DNA of 39,079 bases from DASVXQ01 sp046727955 (GTDB taxonomy: Bacteria > Actinomycetota > CALGFH01). Shown in pieces: positions 15,186 to 23,193 of this stretch. How positions within the stretch are numbered: position 1 is the first letter of the stretch; every line of letters begins with the position of its first letter. Made by a program: the position numbers and the translations under genes. Location: NCBI GenBank assembly GCA_046727955.1, contig JBKPDO010000158.1, forward strand, positions 1 through 39,079, read 5' to 3'. The notes under the pieces are model-generated. The model was not told the origin of the DNA, made no database searches, and saw nothing but the letters and a program-made list of their open reading frames with translations.

Positions 15186-17546
15186 CTACCCGATGTGGCG
15201 CTCGCGCGGCCCCACCACGTGGAGGCTCGGCTCGGCGGGCAGAGCGAACGAGAACATCGAGCCGTGGCCGAGCCGGCTCGACACCCAGATGCGGCCGCCC
15301 ATCGCCTCCACCAGCCGCTTGGCCAGGTACAGCCCCAGCCCGGCGCCGCCCTGCTCCCGCGTCAGGTAGTGGCCGCCGCGGTGGAAGCGCTCGAAGATGC
15401 GCGGCTGCTCGTCGATCGGGATGCCCGGGCCGGAGTCGCGCACTTCGAACACCACCTCGCGGCCCTGCGGCACCACCCGCACCTCCACCGGCTCGTGCGG
15501 CGGCGAATAGCGCAGCGCGTTGGATAAGAGATTCGCCAGCACCTGGTCGGTGCGCATCCAGTCACCACGGCAGTACACCGCGTGGCTCGGCACGATCACG
15601 GTGACCACGCGCGCCGGGTCCTCGCTGGTGAAGCGGTCCACCACCTGCCGGACCAGGTCGATGGCGTCGATCGCGGTGGAGTCGACCAGGCCGGCGCCGG
15701 TCTCCAGGCGGGTCACCTCCAGCAGGTCCTCGATCAGCCGCTCCAGCCGCTGCGACTGCATCAGCATGAGCTTGTAGTACTCGTGGCGGCGTTCCTGGGT
15801 GAAGTCACGGTCCTCGCGCAGCAGCGTCATCAGGAAGCCCTTGATCGGCGTCAGCGGGGTGCGCAGCTCGTGCGAGACGCTGGCGACGAAGTCCGCCTTG
15901 AGCTCGTCGGTCTGCCGCTCGCGGGTGACGTCGCGGACTACGACCACGTCGGATTCCATCTCGCCGTTGGAGCCCGTGATCGGCGCGTGGGCGTAGTTGA
16001 TCCAGCGCGCCACGCCGTCCTTGTTGAGCACCGAGGCGTCCCGGACCTCCTCACGGCCGGACTTGGCGGCCGCCAGGATAGGGCAGTCGGCGGCGCACAT
16101 GTCCACGCCCTCGGTGTCGCGGGCGCGCAGCAGATTGAAGCACCTCTGCCCGACCGCCTCCTCCTCGTCGTAGCCGGTGAGCGCCTGCATGGCCGGGTTC
16201 CACGAGCGCACGGTGCGGTCGGGACCGACCGTGTAGATCCCGTCGGTGGAGTGGCCGACGATGTCCCGCAGCGCCGCCCGCTCGCTCTCGGCCTCGCGGT
16301 ACAGCTGCTCATTGAGCAGCGCGGCCGCGCCCTGGTTGGCGAGTGTGAGCAGGGTCTCGCGGTCGTTGGAGGTGAAGTCGGCGTCGACCTGTGGGCCGTA
16401 CGCGACCGCGTAGCCCACTACCCGCCCGTCGGCCTCCATCATCACCATCGCGCTGCGCGGCCAGCGCGAACGGGTGATGTAGCCTTTGGCTGCCTGCTCC
16501 CAGGCGCTCGCGGACGGCGATACCTTGAGCCGGTCGGTCCTCCCGCTGGTTGAGATGACGTCGAGCAGGCCGTCCTCGGGACGGCCGAGGAACACCGCCG
16601 CGCCCTCGCAGTTGAGGACCCCGGCCACCTGCGCGACGAACTCGTGCCAGACGTCGGTGTCGCCCAGCCGGCTGGAGAGCGCTCGCCCCGCCGCGTACAG
16701 CGAGTGCATGCGCTGGCCCTGCTCGAGGCCGCGCGCCCAGGCGCGGTTGCCGACGAAGCTCAGCCCGATCGGCACCACCAGCAGCGGCAGCAGCGCCTTG
16801 TCGTGGGTGAGCAGGGCGGCGATCACCAGGCCGTAGGCGGTGCTCGCGGCCCAGCCCGCGGCGGTCACCGGCGCGGCCCGCCGCCAGCAGTGACCGAAGC
16901 GCTCGCCGGACGACAGGCTCACCACCGCCGAGACCATGGAATGGTTGATCAGGAAGAACGCCGCCATCGCCGGGATCCAGGCGATCATCAGCGTGGGGTG
17001 GAAGCGGCCGCCGGACGCGGGCACCTCCACCGCGCCGAATGGCTGCCAGTCAGTGATCAGTACTGTCAGGGCAGAGCTCACCACTGCGGCCGCCGCCACC
17101 GCGAGCACGTGCGTGGAGACGTTGAACAGCCGCTTGACGAGCTGCGGCTGGATGAGGCACTGGCTGATCGCGATGCCGCCCGTCGTGGCCACGACCAGCA
17201 GCGGCGTCTTGATGAACACGACGCCGAGCACAATGACCATGTCCGCGACGTTTACCGAGAAGCGGTGGTTACGAATGGGCACTTTAACGGCGAACTGCGC
17301 CAGCATGACAAGCGCGGCGGTGAAGAGCAGGGCAGGCCAGAGGACGCCCCAGTCGCGGCGCTGCACCTCGTGGACCGCACCGGGCAGGACGGCCACGACG
17401 ACCGCGAGCCCGACCACGCCGCTGGCCCAGATGAGCAGCCAGGCCGGCTTGGGCAGAGCAGTACGCCGACTTGCCGGGGCCGGCGGCGGGTCGCTCACCC
17501 GCGCGCCGCCCGGCCGGCCCGACGGCAGTCGGCTGCTCCCGATCAC
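15186..17546 (-). CDS. Membrane-bound hybrid sensor histidine kinase (TM sensor, GAF, PAS, HisKA, HATPase)
   Basis: 786 residues from GTG 17546 (GTG 17498 also possible; neither has a Shine-Dalgarno). The N-terminus has about eight membrane helices (about 30-270) resembling an integral sensory domain, then a GAF domain (about 285-410), a PAS domain (about 425-540: RDIVGHSTDGIYTVGPD and the WNPAMQALTGYDEEE pocket), the phospho-acceptor in VSHELRTPLTPIKGF near residue 540, and the ATPase with N box NLLSNALRYS, G1 DSGPGIP and G2 GGAGLGL. The PAS domain contains a Cys-rich stretch (MCAADCP) that might bind metal or sense redox. There is no response regulator next door; the orphan regulator at 1023-1700 is a possible partner. 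The downstream small acidic gene is in the same operon. Confidence 0.9.
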   Translation of the reverse strand: MIGSSRLPSGRPGGARVSDPPPAPASRRTALPKPAWLLIWASGVVGLAVVVAVLPGAVHEVQRRDWGVLWPALLFTAALVMLAQFAVKVPIRNHRFSVNVADMVIVLGVVFIKTPLLVVATTGGIAISQCLIQPQLVKRLFNVSTHVLAVAAAAVVSSALTVLITDWQPFGAVEVPASGGRFHPTLMIAWIPAMAAFFLINHSMVSAVVSLSSGERFGHCWRRAAPVTAAGWAASTAYGLVIAALLTHDKALLPLLVVPIGLSFVGNRAWARGLEQGQRMHSLYAAGRALSSRLGDTDVWHEFVAQVAGVLNCEGAAVFLGRPEDGLLDVISTSGRTDRLKVSPSASAWEQAAKGYITRSRWPRSAMVMMEADGRVVGYAVAYGPQVDADFTSNDRETLLTLANQGAAALLNEQLYREAESERAALRDIVGHSTDGIYTVGPDRTVRSWNPAMQALTGYDEEEAVGQRCFNLLRARDTEGVDMCAADCPILAAAKSGREEVRDASVLNKDGVARWINYAHAPITGSNGEMESDVVVVRDVTRERQTDELKADFVASVSHELRTPLTPIKGFLMTLLREDRDFTQERRHEYYKLMLMQSQRLERLIEDLLEVTRLETGAGLVDSTAIDAIDLVRQVVDRFTSEDPARVVTVIVPSHAVYCRGDWMRTDQVLANLLSNALRYSPPHEPVEVRVVPQGREVVFEVRDSGPGIPIDEQPRIFERFHRGGHYLTREQGGAGLGLYLAKRLVEAMGGRIWVSSRLGHGSMFSFALPAEPSLHVVGPRERHIG

Positions 17547-17588
17547 GGGATCGGGCGAGGGACTGGTTCGGTCAGGATCACGGGTGCC

Positions 17589-17616
17589 AAACTAGCCGAT
17601 CACGTCAGGTTGTCAA
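17589..17616 (-). promoter_or_regulatory. Promoter for the histidine kinase operon
   Basis: On the minus strand a perfect TTGACA -35 box (17611-17616) is followed after 16 bp by TAGTTT (17589-17594), which fits the TANNNT -10 pattern. It would start RNA about 35 nt before the GTG at 17546. Confidence 0.65.
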
Positions 17617-17643
17617 TGCAGGGCGTGGCCCTGGGTCATGCGA

Positions 17644-17736
17644 TCAGCACGCGCGGTCCCACACGACGGACTTGGTCCTGGCGCGGTCCCACACGACGGA
17701 CTTGGTCGAGCCCGCGCGGCGAGCAGCAGCAAGCAT
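17644..17736 (-). CDS. Possible 30-residue leader peptide built of a tandem repeat
   Basis: An AAGGAGG Shine-Dalgarno (17741-17747) stands 4 nt before ATG 17736, one of the best ribosome sites in the window. The reading frame gives only 30 residues: a short Ala/Arg start, then two copies of TKSVVWDRA. The repeat comes from a perfect 27-bp duplication with 30-bp period (17651-17677 and 17681-17707). It stops about 30 bp before the -35 box of the kinase promoter. It might be a leader peptide, a small toxin-like peptide or the stub of a lost gene. No family is recognised. Confidence 0.35.
   Translation of the reverse strand: MLAAARRAGSTKSVVWDRARTKSVVWDRAC
17651..17707 (+). repeat. 27-bp direct repeat, two perfect copies, 30-bp period
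   Basis: Copies at 17651-17677 and 17681-17707 are identical, separated by ctg. They lie at the 5' side of the histidine kinase operon and encode the duplicated half of the 30-residue frame. Confidence 0.9.
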
Positions 17737-18043
17737 TGTTCCTCCTTGTTTGCGTGCGGTTTGGGAAACCGACGACGCAGCGGCGATGGGTGGTTGAGCC
17801 TGACGATTTTCTTTCCGCTCGCGCAGCTATGCAAATGTCGGGTGGGTTGGAAGCGCAACAATTGTGACTCTAGGACACCTAGACACTCTTTGCCAGTTAT
17901 CTTCCTACCGGGCGCGAGCTGCGGCGCAGAGCTCTCCACGCCGCCTGTGTGGGAGGAAGATGGCAACCCTTTGGTCTGTAGTCAAGGGCGTCGTCGCCAA
18001 ATCGGTGCATTCCCCTGGCAGACCCTGAAATCGTTCGTTCGCA
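17737..18043. other. Gene-free stretch with lower GC and an inverted repeat
   Basis: About 300 bp with distinctly lower GC than its surroundings. It contains a CTAGG-N3-CCTAG inverted repeat (near 17871-17884), a GGTTTGGGAAACC self-complementary tract (near 17758-17770) and the strong Shine-Dalgarno of the small frame. No gene with normal codon use is visible on either strand. Confidence 0.5.
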
Positions 18044-19000
18044 TTACATGGCGTCGACCCGGTCGCGCGGGACGCGCGGCGCGAGCGCGGCCTCTTCGGC
18101 GAGCAGCGCGCGCATAGCCGCGCCCGACCCACCGACTGGCGCGACCACACACCAGTCGGCGCCCGCCTGTTTGAGCTCGGCCAGCCGGCCGGCGACGGTG
18201 GCCGGGTCGCCGGCGACGGTCCTGGCCACCGTGTCCGCCGGGCGGCTGAGACCCCAGCGCGACAGCAGCCTCCGGGCCTCGGCGGCGTCCTCCCCCACCA
18301 GGACCTGCCCGCCCCAGGTGCCGGCGACCTCGCCGGGGTCGCGGCCCGCGTCCTCGGCGGCGCGGCGCACCTCGACGAATGCCGCGGTGAGCTCCTCTGG
18401 GGTCAGGGCCCAGCCGTTCCAGCCGTCGGCGAGGCGGCCGGCGAGGCCGCGCGCGCGGTGGCCCGCACCGCCGACCCAGACCTCGGCGACGTCCCGCCCC
18501 ACGCCCGGGCCGCGCAGGGCCGAGACCGAGCGCACCAGCTCGGCCGCGCGCTTGGCCGGGTCCTGGTGGTAGGGCAGCCCGAACGCCTCGTTCTCGGCAC
18601 GGTTAAGGGCGTCGCCCATGCCGACCCCGACGATCAGCGGGGCTCCGGCCACCTGCGCCACCGTGGTCGTCATGTGCGCCAGCAGCGCCGGCGGCCGCAG
18701 CCCCGCGCGGGTGACCAGCGTCCCCAGCCGAAAGGGACGGCCGGTGTCGGGCCCGCCGCCGGCCTCGCTCCTGGACGCCGCTGCCGTTGGCCCCTCGCCC
18801 ACCCGGGCCGCCAGGGCGGCCAGCAGCGTCCAGCACTCCAGGGCGGGACGGCCGCGCCGGCTGAGCGGCCAGAGGTGGTCCAACAGGAAGGCCCCGGCGA
18901 AGCCGAGCCGGTGGGCTAGGTCAAGGGCCGCCAGCGCCGCCGCCGGCTGCTGGCGGAATTGCGGCAGGGTGACACCGAGGGCGGGCAGCTCGGGTGGCAG
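18044..19000 (-). CDS. LLM-class (luciferase-like) flavin-dependent oxidoreductase
   Basis: About 318 residues, ending at 18044. Typical features are the beta1 strand LGVTLPQF, the FLLDHLWPLSR segment, the strand VGVGMGDALNRAENEAFG, the alpha/beta-barrel stretch VWVGGAGHRARGLAGRLADGWNGWALTPEE and a C-terminal VVAPVGG. Members use FMN or F420 to oxidise or reduce small substrates; which one is used here is not decidable. No ATG/GTG/TTG lies close to the conserved beginning; CTG at 19000, 4 bp after the ROK stop, is the best placed codon but the start is uncertain. It is the last gene of the ArsA-ROK minus-strand cluster. Confidence 0.82.
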   Translation of the reverse strand: MPPELPALGVTLPQFRQQPAAALAALDLAHRLGFAGAFLLDHLWPLSRRGRPALECWTLLAALAARVGEGPTAAASRSEAGGGPDTGRPFRLGTLVTRAGLRPPALLAHMTTTVAQVAGAPLIVGVGMGDALNRAENEAFGLPYHQDPAKRAAELVRSVSALRGPGVGRDVAEVWVGGAGHRARGLAGRLADGWNGWALTPEELTAAFVEVRRAAEDAGRDPGEVAGTWGGQVLVGEDAAEARRLLSRWGLSRPADTVARTVAGDPATVAGRLAELKQAGADWCVVAPVGGSGAAMRALLAEEAALAPRVPRDRVDAM

Positions 19001-19004
19001 CGCC

Positions 19005-20054
19005 TTACCCCCCTGTCCGCAGCGACAGGATGGCCGCGCCCACCAAGCCCGCCTCGGAGCCGAGCCGGGCCGGCACCACCGGCGGCAGCTCGCGGTGGTG
19101 GAGCCCGAAGGCGTAGCGCTCAAGGTTGGCCCTGGCGGGCACCAGCAGCAGGTCACCCGTGGCCACCAGTCCCCCGCCGATCACCACCAGCTCAGGGTCG
19201 AAGAGGTTGACCAGCGAGGCGATCCCGACGCCGAGCCAGAAGCCGAGGCGCTCGAACAGCTCGCGCGCCACCTGGTCACCCTCCCGGGCCGCCTGGAACA
19301 CCACTTCGCCGGTGACCTCCTCCGGCGACCCGGCGAGCTGGGCCAGCCGGCCGCCCGGGTCGGCCCGCGCCGCCTCGCGGCCAGACCGCCCCAGCGCGGA
19401 CCCGGACGCCATCGCCTCGAGGCAGCCGCGATTGCCGCAGGCACACGGGTAGCCGTCAGGGTCGACGATCATGTGGCCCGGCTCCGCGCCAAGCCCCGCG
19501 CTCCCGCGGTAGAGCTGGCCGCCGAGCAGCAGCCCCCCGCCGATCCCGGTGCCCACGGTGAGCAGCACCATGTGGTCGCTGCCGACGCCCGCGCCGAAGC
19601 GCGCCTCCGCCCAGGCGGCGGCGTTGGCGTCGTTGTCGACTACCGTCGGCAGCCCGGTGGCCTCGTACAGCAGCCGCCGCAGGGAGAGGTCCCGGTAGGC
19701 GTTGTGAGGCGCCCAGCGGTTGCGGCCGCTCGGCCACTCGACCAGGCCGGCGGCGCCGACCCCGATCGCCTCAACGGCCGGGTGGTGGGCGCGCAGGTCC
19801 TCGATGGCGCCGAGCATGGCCGAGACGGTGGCTGGCTCGTCGTTCATCGGCGTGGGCACCAGGGCGCGCTCGATGATCTGGCCGTGCGCGGTCACCACGC
19901 CGGCGGCGATCTTGGTGCCGCCGATGTCGATGCCGATCGCCTGGGGATCCTGGTGATGCGGCGGCAGCGCGGCATCCGCGGACGCCGCGCCCGTTGCACC
20001 CGTTGTACCGGTTACGGCGCCGGGTCGCTCTGGCAACTCGCGTTCCATGGGCAC
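19005..20054 (-). CDS. ROK-family sugar kinase (glucokinase-like) with zinc motif
   Basis: 349 residues. After a 38-residue Ala/Thr-rich N-terminus comes the ATP-binding motif AIGIDIGGTKIAAGVV; the substrate region has VGTGIGGGLLLGGQLYRG and GLGAEPGHM, and the zinc signature CACGNRGCLEAMASG holds the conserved Cys residues of ROK kinases. Glucose phosphorylation with ATP is the probable role. GTG 20054 begins directly after the TAG of a small upstream frame (TAGGTG); GGAG lies 7 nt before it. ATG 20048 is a second choice. Actinomycetes commonly carry such a glucokinase near SRPBCC and ArsA-like genes, as seen here. Confidence 0.9.
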   Translation of the reverse strand: MPMERELPERPGAVTGTTGATGAASADAALPPHHQDPQAIGIDIGGTKIAAGVVTAHGQIIERALVPTPMNDEPATVSAMLGAIEDLRAHHPAVEAIGVGAAGLVEWPSGRNRWAPHNAYRDLSLRRLLYEATGLPTVVDNDANAAAWAEARFGAGVGSDHMVLLTVGTGIGGGLLLGGQLYRGSAGLGAEPGHMIVDPDGYPCACGNRGCLEAMASGSALGRSGREAARADPGGRLAQLAGSPEEVTGEVVFQAAREGDQVARELFERLGFWLGVGIASLVNLFDPELVVIGGGLVATGDLLLVPARANLERYAFGLHHRELPPVVPARLGSEAGLVGAAILSLRTGG

Positions 20055-20180
20055 CTACCGCTCCATTCCGCTCAGTCGGTTGCGGCCGCCGGTGTCCAGG
20101 TAGCAGCTCACCACCACCGGCCGCTCGGCCTGAAGGTCGCTCAGGGCTCGGAGTTGCTCGGTCAGTGTCGATCGCAGCAC
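20055..20180 (-). CDS. 41-residue frame resembling the N-terminus of a baeRF/eRF1-like protein
   Basis: GTG 20180 with a GGGGGT ribosome site starts a short product (LRSTLTEQLRALSDLQAE, then RPVVVSCYLDTGGR...). The sequence ERPVVVSCYLDT resembles the first beta strand of bacterial archaeo-eukaryotic release-factor-like proteins, which are normally 350 residues or more. Here the frame ends after 41 residues with a TAG that abuts the ROK start codon. Either it is the remainder of a deleted gene now acting as a coupling leader for the kinase, or a genuine small protein. Confidence 0.45.
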   Translation of the reverse strand: MLRSTLTEQLRALSDLQAERPVVVSCYLDTGGRNRLSGMER

Positions 20181-20258
20181 GAGGACCCCCTTTCGCGCTT
20201 CGCCCGCTCGCTCGGCGAGGAGCCGGGGCGGCCGGCGCCGCCAGCCGCCAGCTTGGCC

Positions 20259-20483
20259 CTAGCCGATGTCGATGCGCTGCAGACCGGGCGCACGGTGCCC
20301 GTCCCTCTCGCCCGGGTCGACCAGAGCGCGGAACGCCGCCAGCAGCTCGGCACCCGCCTTGAGCAGGTGCTCGACCGCCTCGGGCCGGGCCTCGCGCAGC
20401 GCGGCGATGCCCATGCACAGCGGGCAGACCAGGCATTCGGGCGACGTCCCGGCCGCATGGGTCTCCTGATGCGTCAATGCCAC
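20259..20483 (-). CDS. Small Cys-containing protein next to ArsA
   Basis: 74 residues from GTG 20483, or 72 from TTG 20477, which has the better-spaced GGAGG. It contains SPECLVCPLCMGIAALREARPEAVEHL followed by a long amphipathic helix (LKAGAELLAAFRALVD). A CxxCxxC cluster near the N-terminus could hold a metal. Similar short proteins are common beside ArsA-like ATPases of actinomycetes (it resembles the DUF5304 type, from memory). Its function is unknown; location downstream of the ArsA gene by about 35 bp suggests a shared operon. Confidence 0.68.
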   Translation of the reverse strand: MALTHQETHAAGTSPECLVCPLCMGIAALREARPEAVEHLLKAGAELLAAFRALVDPGERDGHRAPGLQRIDIG

Positions 20484-20517
20484 CTCCTGGTGCGTTCGTG
20501 CCGGCGCCGTCGATACG

Positions 20518-21714
20518 TCAAGCGTCGGCGGCCTGCGTTGGCTCCGTCGGGGCGAACTGGACCACCAGCGTGCCGGCGCGCAGCGTGGCGGCGGCCACCT
20601 CGAGCGGCTGGAGCGCCTGCGGCAGCAGCACGTTGCGCTTGAACGAGCCGATCTTGACGTACAGCTCCTCGCCCTTGCGCAACACGTCGAGATCGCCTCG
20701 CTCGGTGAAGGGCAGGTCGAGGCGCAGCGCGTAGCCGCCGCCCGTCTCCTTGGTCACCCGCATCGGTTTGGCGTGGGCGAGCACCGCCGCCGGGTCGCTC
20801 TCCCCGTAGACCGCGGTCGCGACGTCGTCGAGCCGCTGGAGGCCGACCATCTCCGTGTCGAACAGGCGGCAGGTCAGGATCGGCAGCGGCGCGAACGACT
20901 CGGTGATGGTGCGGAAGTGGTCGGCCTGGATATCCTTCCACTTGCCGAAATAGGGGTCGGTGACGTCGTCGGGCAACAGCCGGTTGACCACAACGGCGTC
21001 CACCCGGTAGCCGAACAGCGACAGGTAGGTGTAGGTGCGGCGCGCCTCGGCCACCACCATCTTCTCCGGGTTCACCACCAGCCGGACGGTGGACGACTCC
21101 GGCTCGGCGAGCAGCGCGCGCACCCGCTCGAGGTTGCGGTAGAGCCGCTCGACCGCGCTGAAGACGGCGTCCGAGGCGATCGGCGGCAGGTTGGCGAAGC
21201 GGCCGAGCAGCGGGCGCGCCACCGTGGCGATCCGCCGTGAGGACGGGAACAGGCGGTCGATGTACCAGCTCAGTGCGTCGGGCAGCGACAGCAGGCGGAG
21301 GGTCTCCGCGGTCGGCGCGCAGTCCACTACCAGCAGGTCGTAGCGCCGCTGCTCGTGGTAGCGGTTGATGTCGATGAGGCTGAACAGCTCGTCGAGGCCG
21401 GGGACGACCGACAGCTCCTCGGCCTCCACCGCGTCGGCCCCGCCCCAGTTGAGCAGGCTCACCACGTAGTCCTGGATCGCGCGCCAGTTGGCCTCGAGCC
21501 TGGCCTGGCTGTCGATCTGCTCCGCCCACAGGTTGTCGGTCACCTGGGTCGGCTCGGAGCCGAGCTCGAAGTCGAACGAGTCGGCCAGCGAGTGGGCCGG
21601 ATCGGTGGACATGACGAGGGTCCGGTGGCCGCGCCGGGCCGCGCGGGCCGCGGTCGCCGCGGCCACGGTCGTCTTGCCGACACCACCCTTGCCGGTGAAC
21701 AGCAGGATCCGCAC
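20518..21714 (-). CDS. ArsA/Get3-family ATPase
   Basis: 398 residues. The P-loop is the deviant Walker A FTGKGGVGKTT at the N-terminus, followed by STDPAHSLADSF (switch I), VVDCAPTAETLRLLSLP (switch II) and VVNPEKMVVAEARRTYTYL. A C-terminal HSP20-like domain (about residues 320-390: LRLDLPFTERGDLDVLRKGEELYVKIGSFKRNVLLP) is typical of ArsA-HSP20 fusions. No arsenite-binding Cys triad is seen, so arsenic export is unlikely; a role in targeting or chaperoning membrane proteins is possible. The start is GTG 21714. Upstream lies the SRPBCC gene, 79 bp away. Confidence 0.88.
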   Translation of the reverse strand: MRILLFTGKGGVGKTTVAAATAARAARRGHRTLVMSTDPAHSLADSFDFELGSEPTQVTDNLWAEQIDSQARLEANWRAIQDYVVSLLNWGGADAVEAEELSVVPGLDELFSLIDINRYHEQRRYDLLVVDCAPTAETLRLLSLPDALSWYIDRLFPSSRRIATVARPLLGRFANLPPIASDAVFSAVERLYRNLERVRALLAEPESSTVRLVVNPEKMVVAEARRTYTYLSLFGYRVDAVVVNRLLPDDVTDPYFGKWKDIQADHFRTITESFAPLPILTCRLFDTEMVGLQRLDDVATAVYGESDPAAVLAHAKPMRVTKETGGGYALRLDLPFTERGDLDVLRKGEELYVKIGSFKRNVLLPQALQPLEVAAATLRAGTLVVQFAPTEPTQAADA

Positions 21715-21793
21715 AAGCGCCCCCAGATTATGGCCGGTTCGTCAAGTCTCGCTTGCAGACTACCAATCCGTGGCGCTCACGCCTGCATGGCGC

Positions 21794-22228
21794 TCACGCC
21801 GACTCGACCCGGCGCTTGAGGTCACCAAGCGCCGAGCGGACGATCTGCCTGGCAGCTTGCCGCTTGACCAGCCCAGGCAGCGGCATCCCAAGCTCCACGT
21901 CGAGGCGGTAGGTGACTCTCGTTGCGTCCTCGACCGGCTCGAGCTCGTAGCTGCCGGAGAGGTCCTCCAGTGTGCCCTCGTGATAGGTCCACGACATGCC
22001 GCGGTCGCCCGGAGCGTAGCGGTAGGCCAGGGTGTAGGCGGCCGAAATGACCGGGGTGCGCAGCTTGAACGCCACCAGTGCGCCGCGCCCGCGACGGTCG
22101 CGCTCCAGCACCTCGACCTCCTCCAGGTTGCCGACCCAGTCAGGATAGGACTCGAAGTCCGCGATTACCGCCATCACCTCCTCGGGCGTCGCATAGACCT
22201 CCGTCGACCCTTGCGCATGCTCACTCAT
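21794..22228 (-). CDS. SRPBCC-family (polyketide cyclase/START-like) protein
   Basis: 144 residues from ATG 22228 with GGAGA upstream. The helix-grip fold is shown by VMAVIADFESYPDWVGNLEEVEVLERD at the start, a central YRYAPGDRGMSWTYHEGTLEDLSGSYEL strand pair, and the long C-terminal helix LPGLVKRQAARQIVRSALGDLKRRV. Such proteins bind small hydrophobic ligands or lipids in a cavity. It begins the minus-strand cluster with the ArsA-like ATPase and ROK kinase, a neighbourhood seen in actinomycetes. Confidence 0.85.
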   Translation of the reverse strand: MSEHAQGSTEVYATPEEVMAVIADFESYPDWVGNLEEVEVLERDRRGRGALVAFKLRTPVISAAYTLAYRYAPGDRGMSWTYHEGTLEDLSGSYELEPVEDATRVTYRLDVELGMPLPGLVKRQAARQIVRSALGDLKRRVESA

Positions 22229-22273
22229 CGCTGCTCTCCTACTGTCCGCGTCCCGAACCCGGAGTCCTTGATC

Positions 22274-22301
22274 CATGTGGGGGGAGCTCGCTCCCCCCAC
22301 G
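22274..22301 (+). repeat. Dispersed GC palindrome, copy 1
   Basis: Arms GTGGGGGGAG and CTCCCCCCAC around ctcg give a very stable hairpin of ten pairs. The same 33 bases occur again exactly 60 bp further on. Between the copies is a second hairpin, GGCGCGCG-ctc-CGCGCGCC (22301-22319). Confidence 0.9.
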
Positions 22302-22333
22302 GCGCGCGCTCCGCGCGCCAGGGCAGATCCATC

Positions 22334-22361
22334 CATGTGGGGGGAGCTCGCTCCCCCCACG
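22334..22361 (+). repeat. Dispersed GC palindrome, copy 2
   Basis: Identical to copy 1 with a 60-bp offset. Both are in the 194-bp gap between the metallophosphoesterase 3' end and the SRPBCC 5' end, where they could act as message ends, but the third copy at 13455 sits elsewhere. Confidence 0.9.
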
Positions 22362-22422
22362 GCCCCCCAAGAGCGCCTGTGCCATGGTTGCCGCGGGACC
22401 ATCGGTCCGCTCCCTTGAGTGC

Positions 22423-23193
22423 CTACTCCGCTGGGTGCAGCAGCATGCGGCCGGTGGCGCGGAAATGCCCGACGTTGACGAGCCGGGTCCGGCCGATGCG
22501 CATGCGGCTCACCCTTGGCTGGTGGACGTGGCCGAAGTACAGGTAGTCCGGCTGGTGCTCCTCGACGTAGTCGAGGAGTGCTTGGCTGCCCGGCTCCGGG
22601 CGCCCGGCCACCACGTCGAAGCGCAGGTCCTCGACGGCCGGCGGCATGTGGGTGCAGAGGACGTCTACCCGGGGCAGGCGGGCGACCTTGGCGGCGAACT
22701 CCGCCTCCGTCACCTCGGCGACGTGGGGGCTGGACCCGCGCGGGAGCCCGCCGCCGACAAAGCCGATGCGCAGCCCGTCGACCTCGACCGCCTCGCCGTC
22801 CAGATGACGCACGCCCGGGCGCAGCAGGTCACGGAACTGCTCCGGGAAGTCGGCGTTGCCGTGCGTCAGGTAGGTCCCGTCGGGGAAGGCCGCGAAGACC
22901 GCCTCGTACTGCGCACGGCAGGCGGCGCGGACCTTCGTGCGGACCTCCGCCTCGCGCCCGGCCATGTGGGCACGGAGCACCTGGCCGGCCTCGTCGAAGC
23001 GACCGGCCGTGCGCAGCTCGACGAAGCGCCGCGTCGCCTCGGGGCCGTAGACGTCCGGCATGATGCCCTGGAGCGAGCCGTAGTCGATGAGGTTGAGCAG
23101 GTCGCCGCAGACGAGCAGCACGTCTGCCCCGGCCGCCGCCCTGCGCAGCTGCTCCACGGCGCCGTGGATGTCGGAAACGACCTTGATGTGGAT
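22423..23193 (-). CDS. Metallophosphoesterase with a non-standard start codon
   Basis: About 256 residues. The calcineurin-like motifs are IKVVSDIHG (metal ligands Asp and His), VLLVCGDLLN, LTHGNADF, VLCTHMPP and YFGHVHQPR. The first motif lies upstream of the first GTG (23157), so that codon cannot be the true start; a TGA stops the frame about 25 nt further up. In between, no ATG, GTG or TTG exists. ATC at 23193 has a GGGAGGAG ribosome site 5 nt before it and is the best candidate; CTG at 23208 is the other. The gene stands alone between the repeats and the DAO-type gene. The substrate (nucleotide, phosphodiester or phosphoprotein) is unknown. Confidence 0.85.
   Translation of the reverse strand: MHIKVVSDIHGAVEQLRRAAAGADVLLVCGDLLNLIDYGSLQGIMPDVYGPEATRRFVELRTAGRFDEAGQVLRAHMAGREAEVRTKVRAACRAQYEAVFAAFPDGTYLTHGNADFPEQFRDLLRPGVRHLDGEAVEVDGLRIGFVGGGLPRGSSPHVAEVTEAEFAAKVARLPRVDVLCTHMPPAVEDLRFDVVAGRPEPGSQALLDYVEEHQPDYLYFGHVHQPRVSRMRIGRTRLVNVGHFRATGRMLLHPAE

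Noticed and set aside
17745..17860. A ydaO-type (c-di-AMP) riboswitch suggested by GGGAAACCG and GGGTGG tracts on the plus strand
   Set aside because: The conserved CAGCTAACC end is missing, spacing does not fit, and no gene follows on that strand.
17613..17966. A 117-codon minus-strand gene in the kinase leader
   Set aside because: It is rich in repeats, lacks a ribosome site, and overlaps the much better initiated 30-residue frame in another phase.
20518..21714. Arsenite efflux ATPase
   Set aside because: The Cys ligands of true ArsA are not visible, no arsB/arsR genes are near, and the protein has a C-terminal HSP20-like domain.
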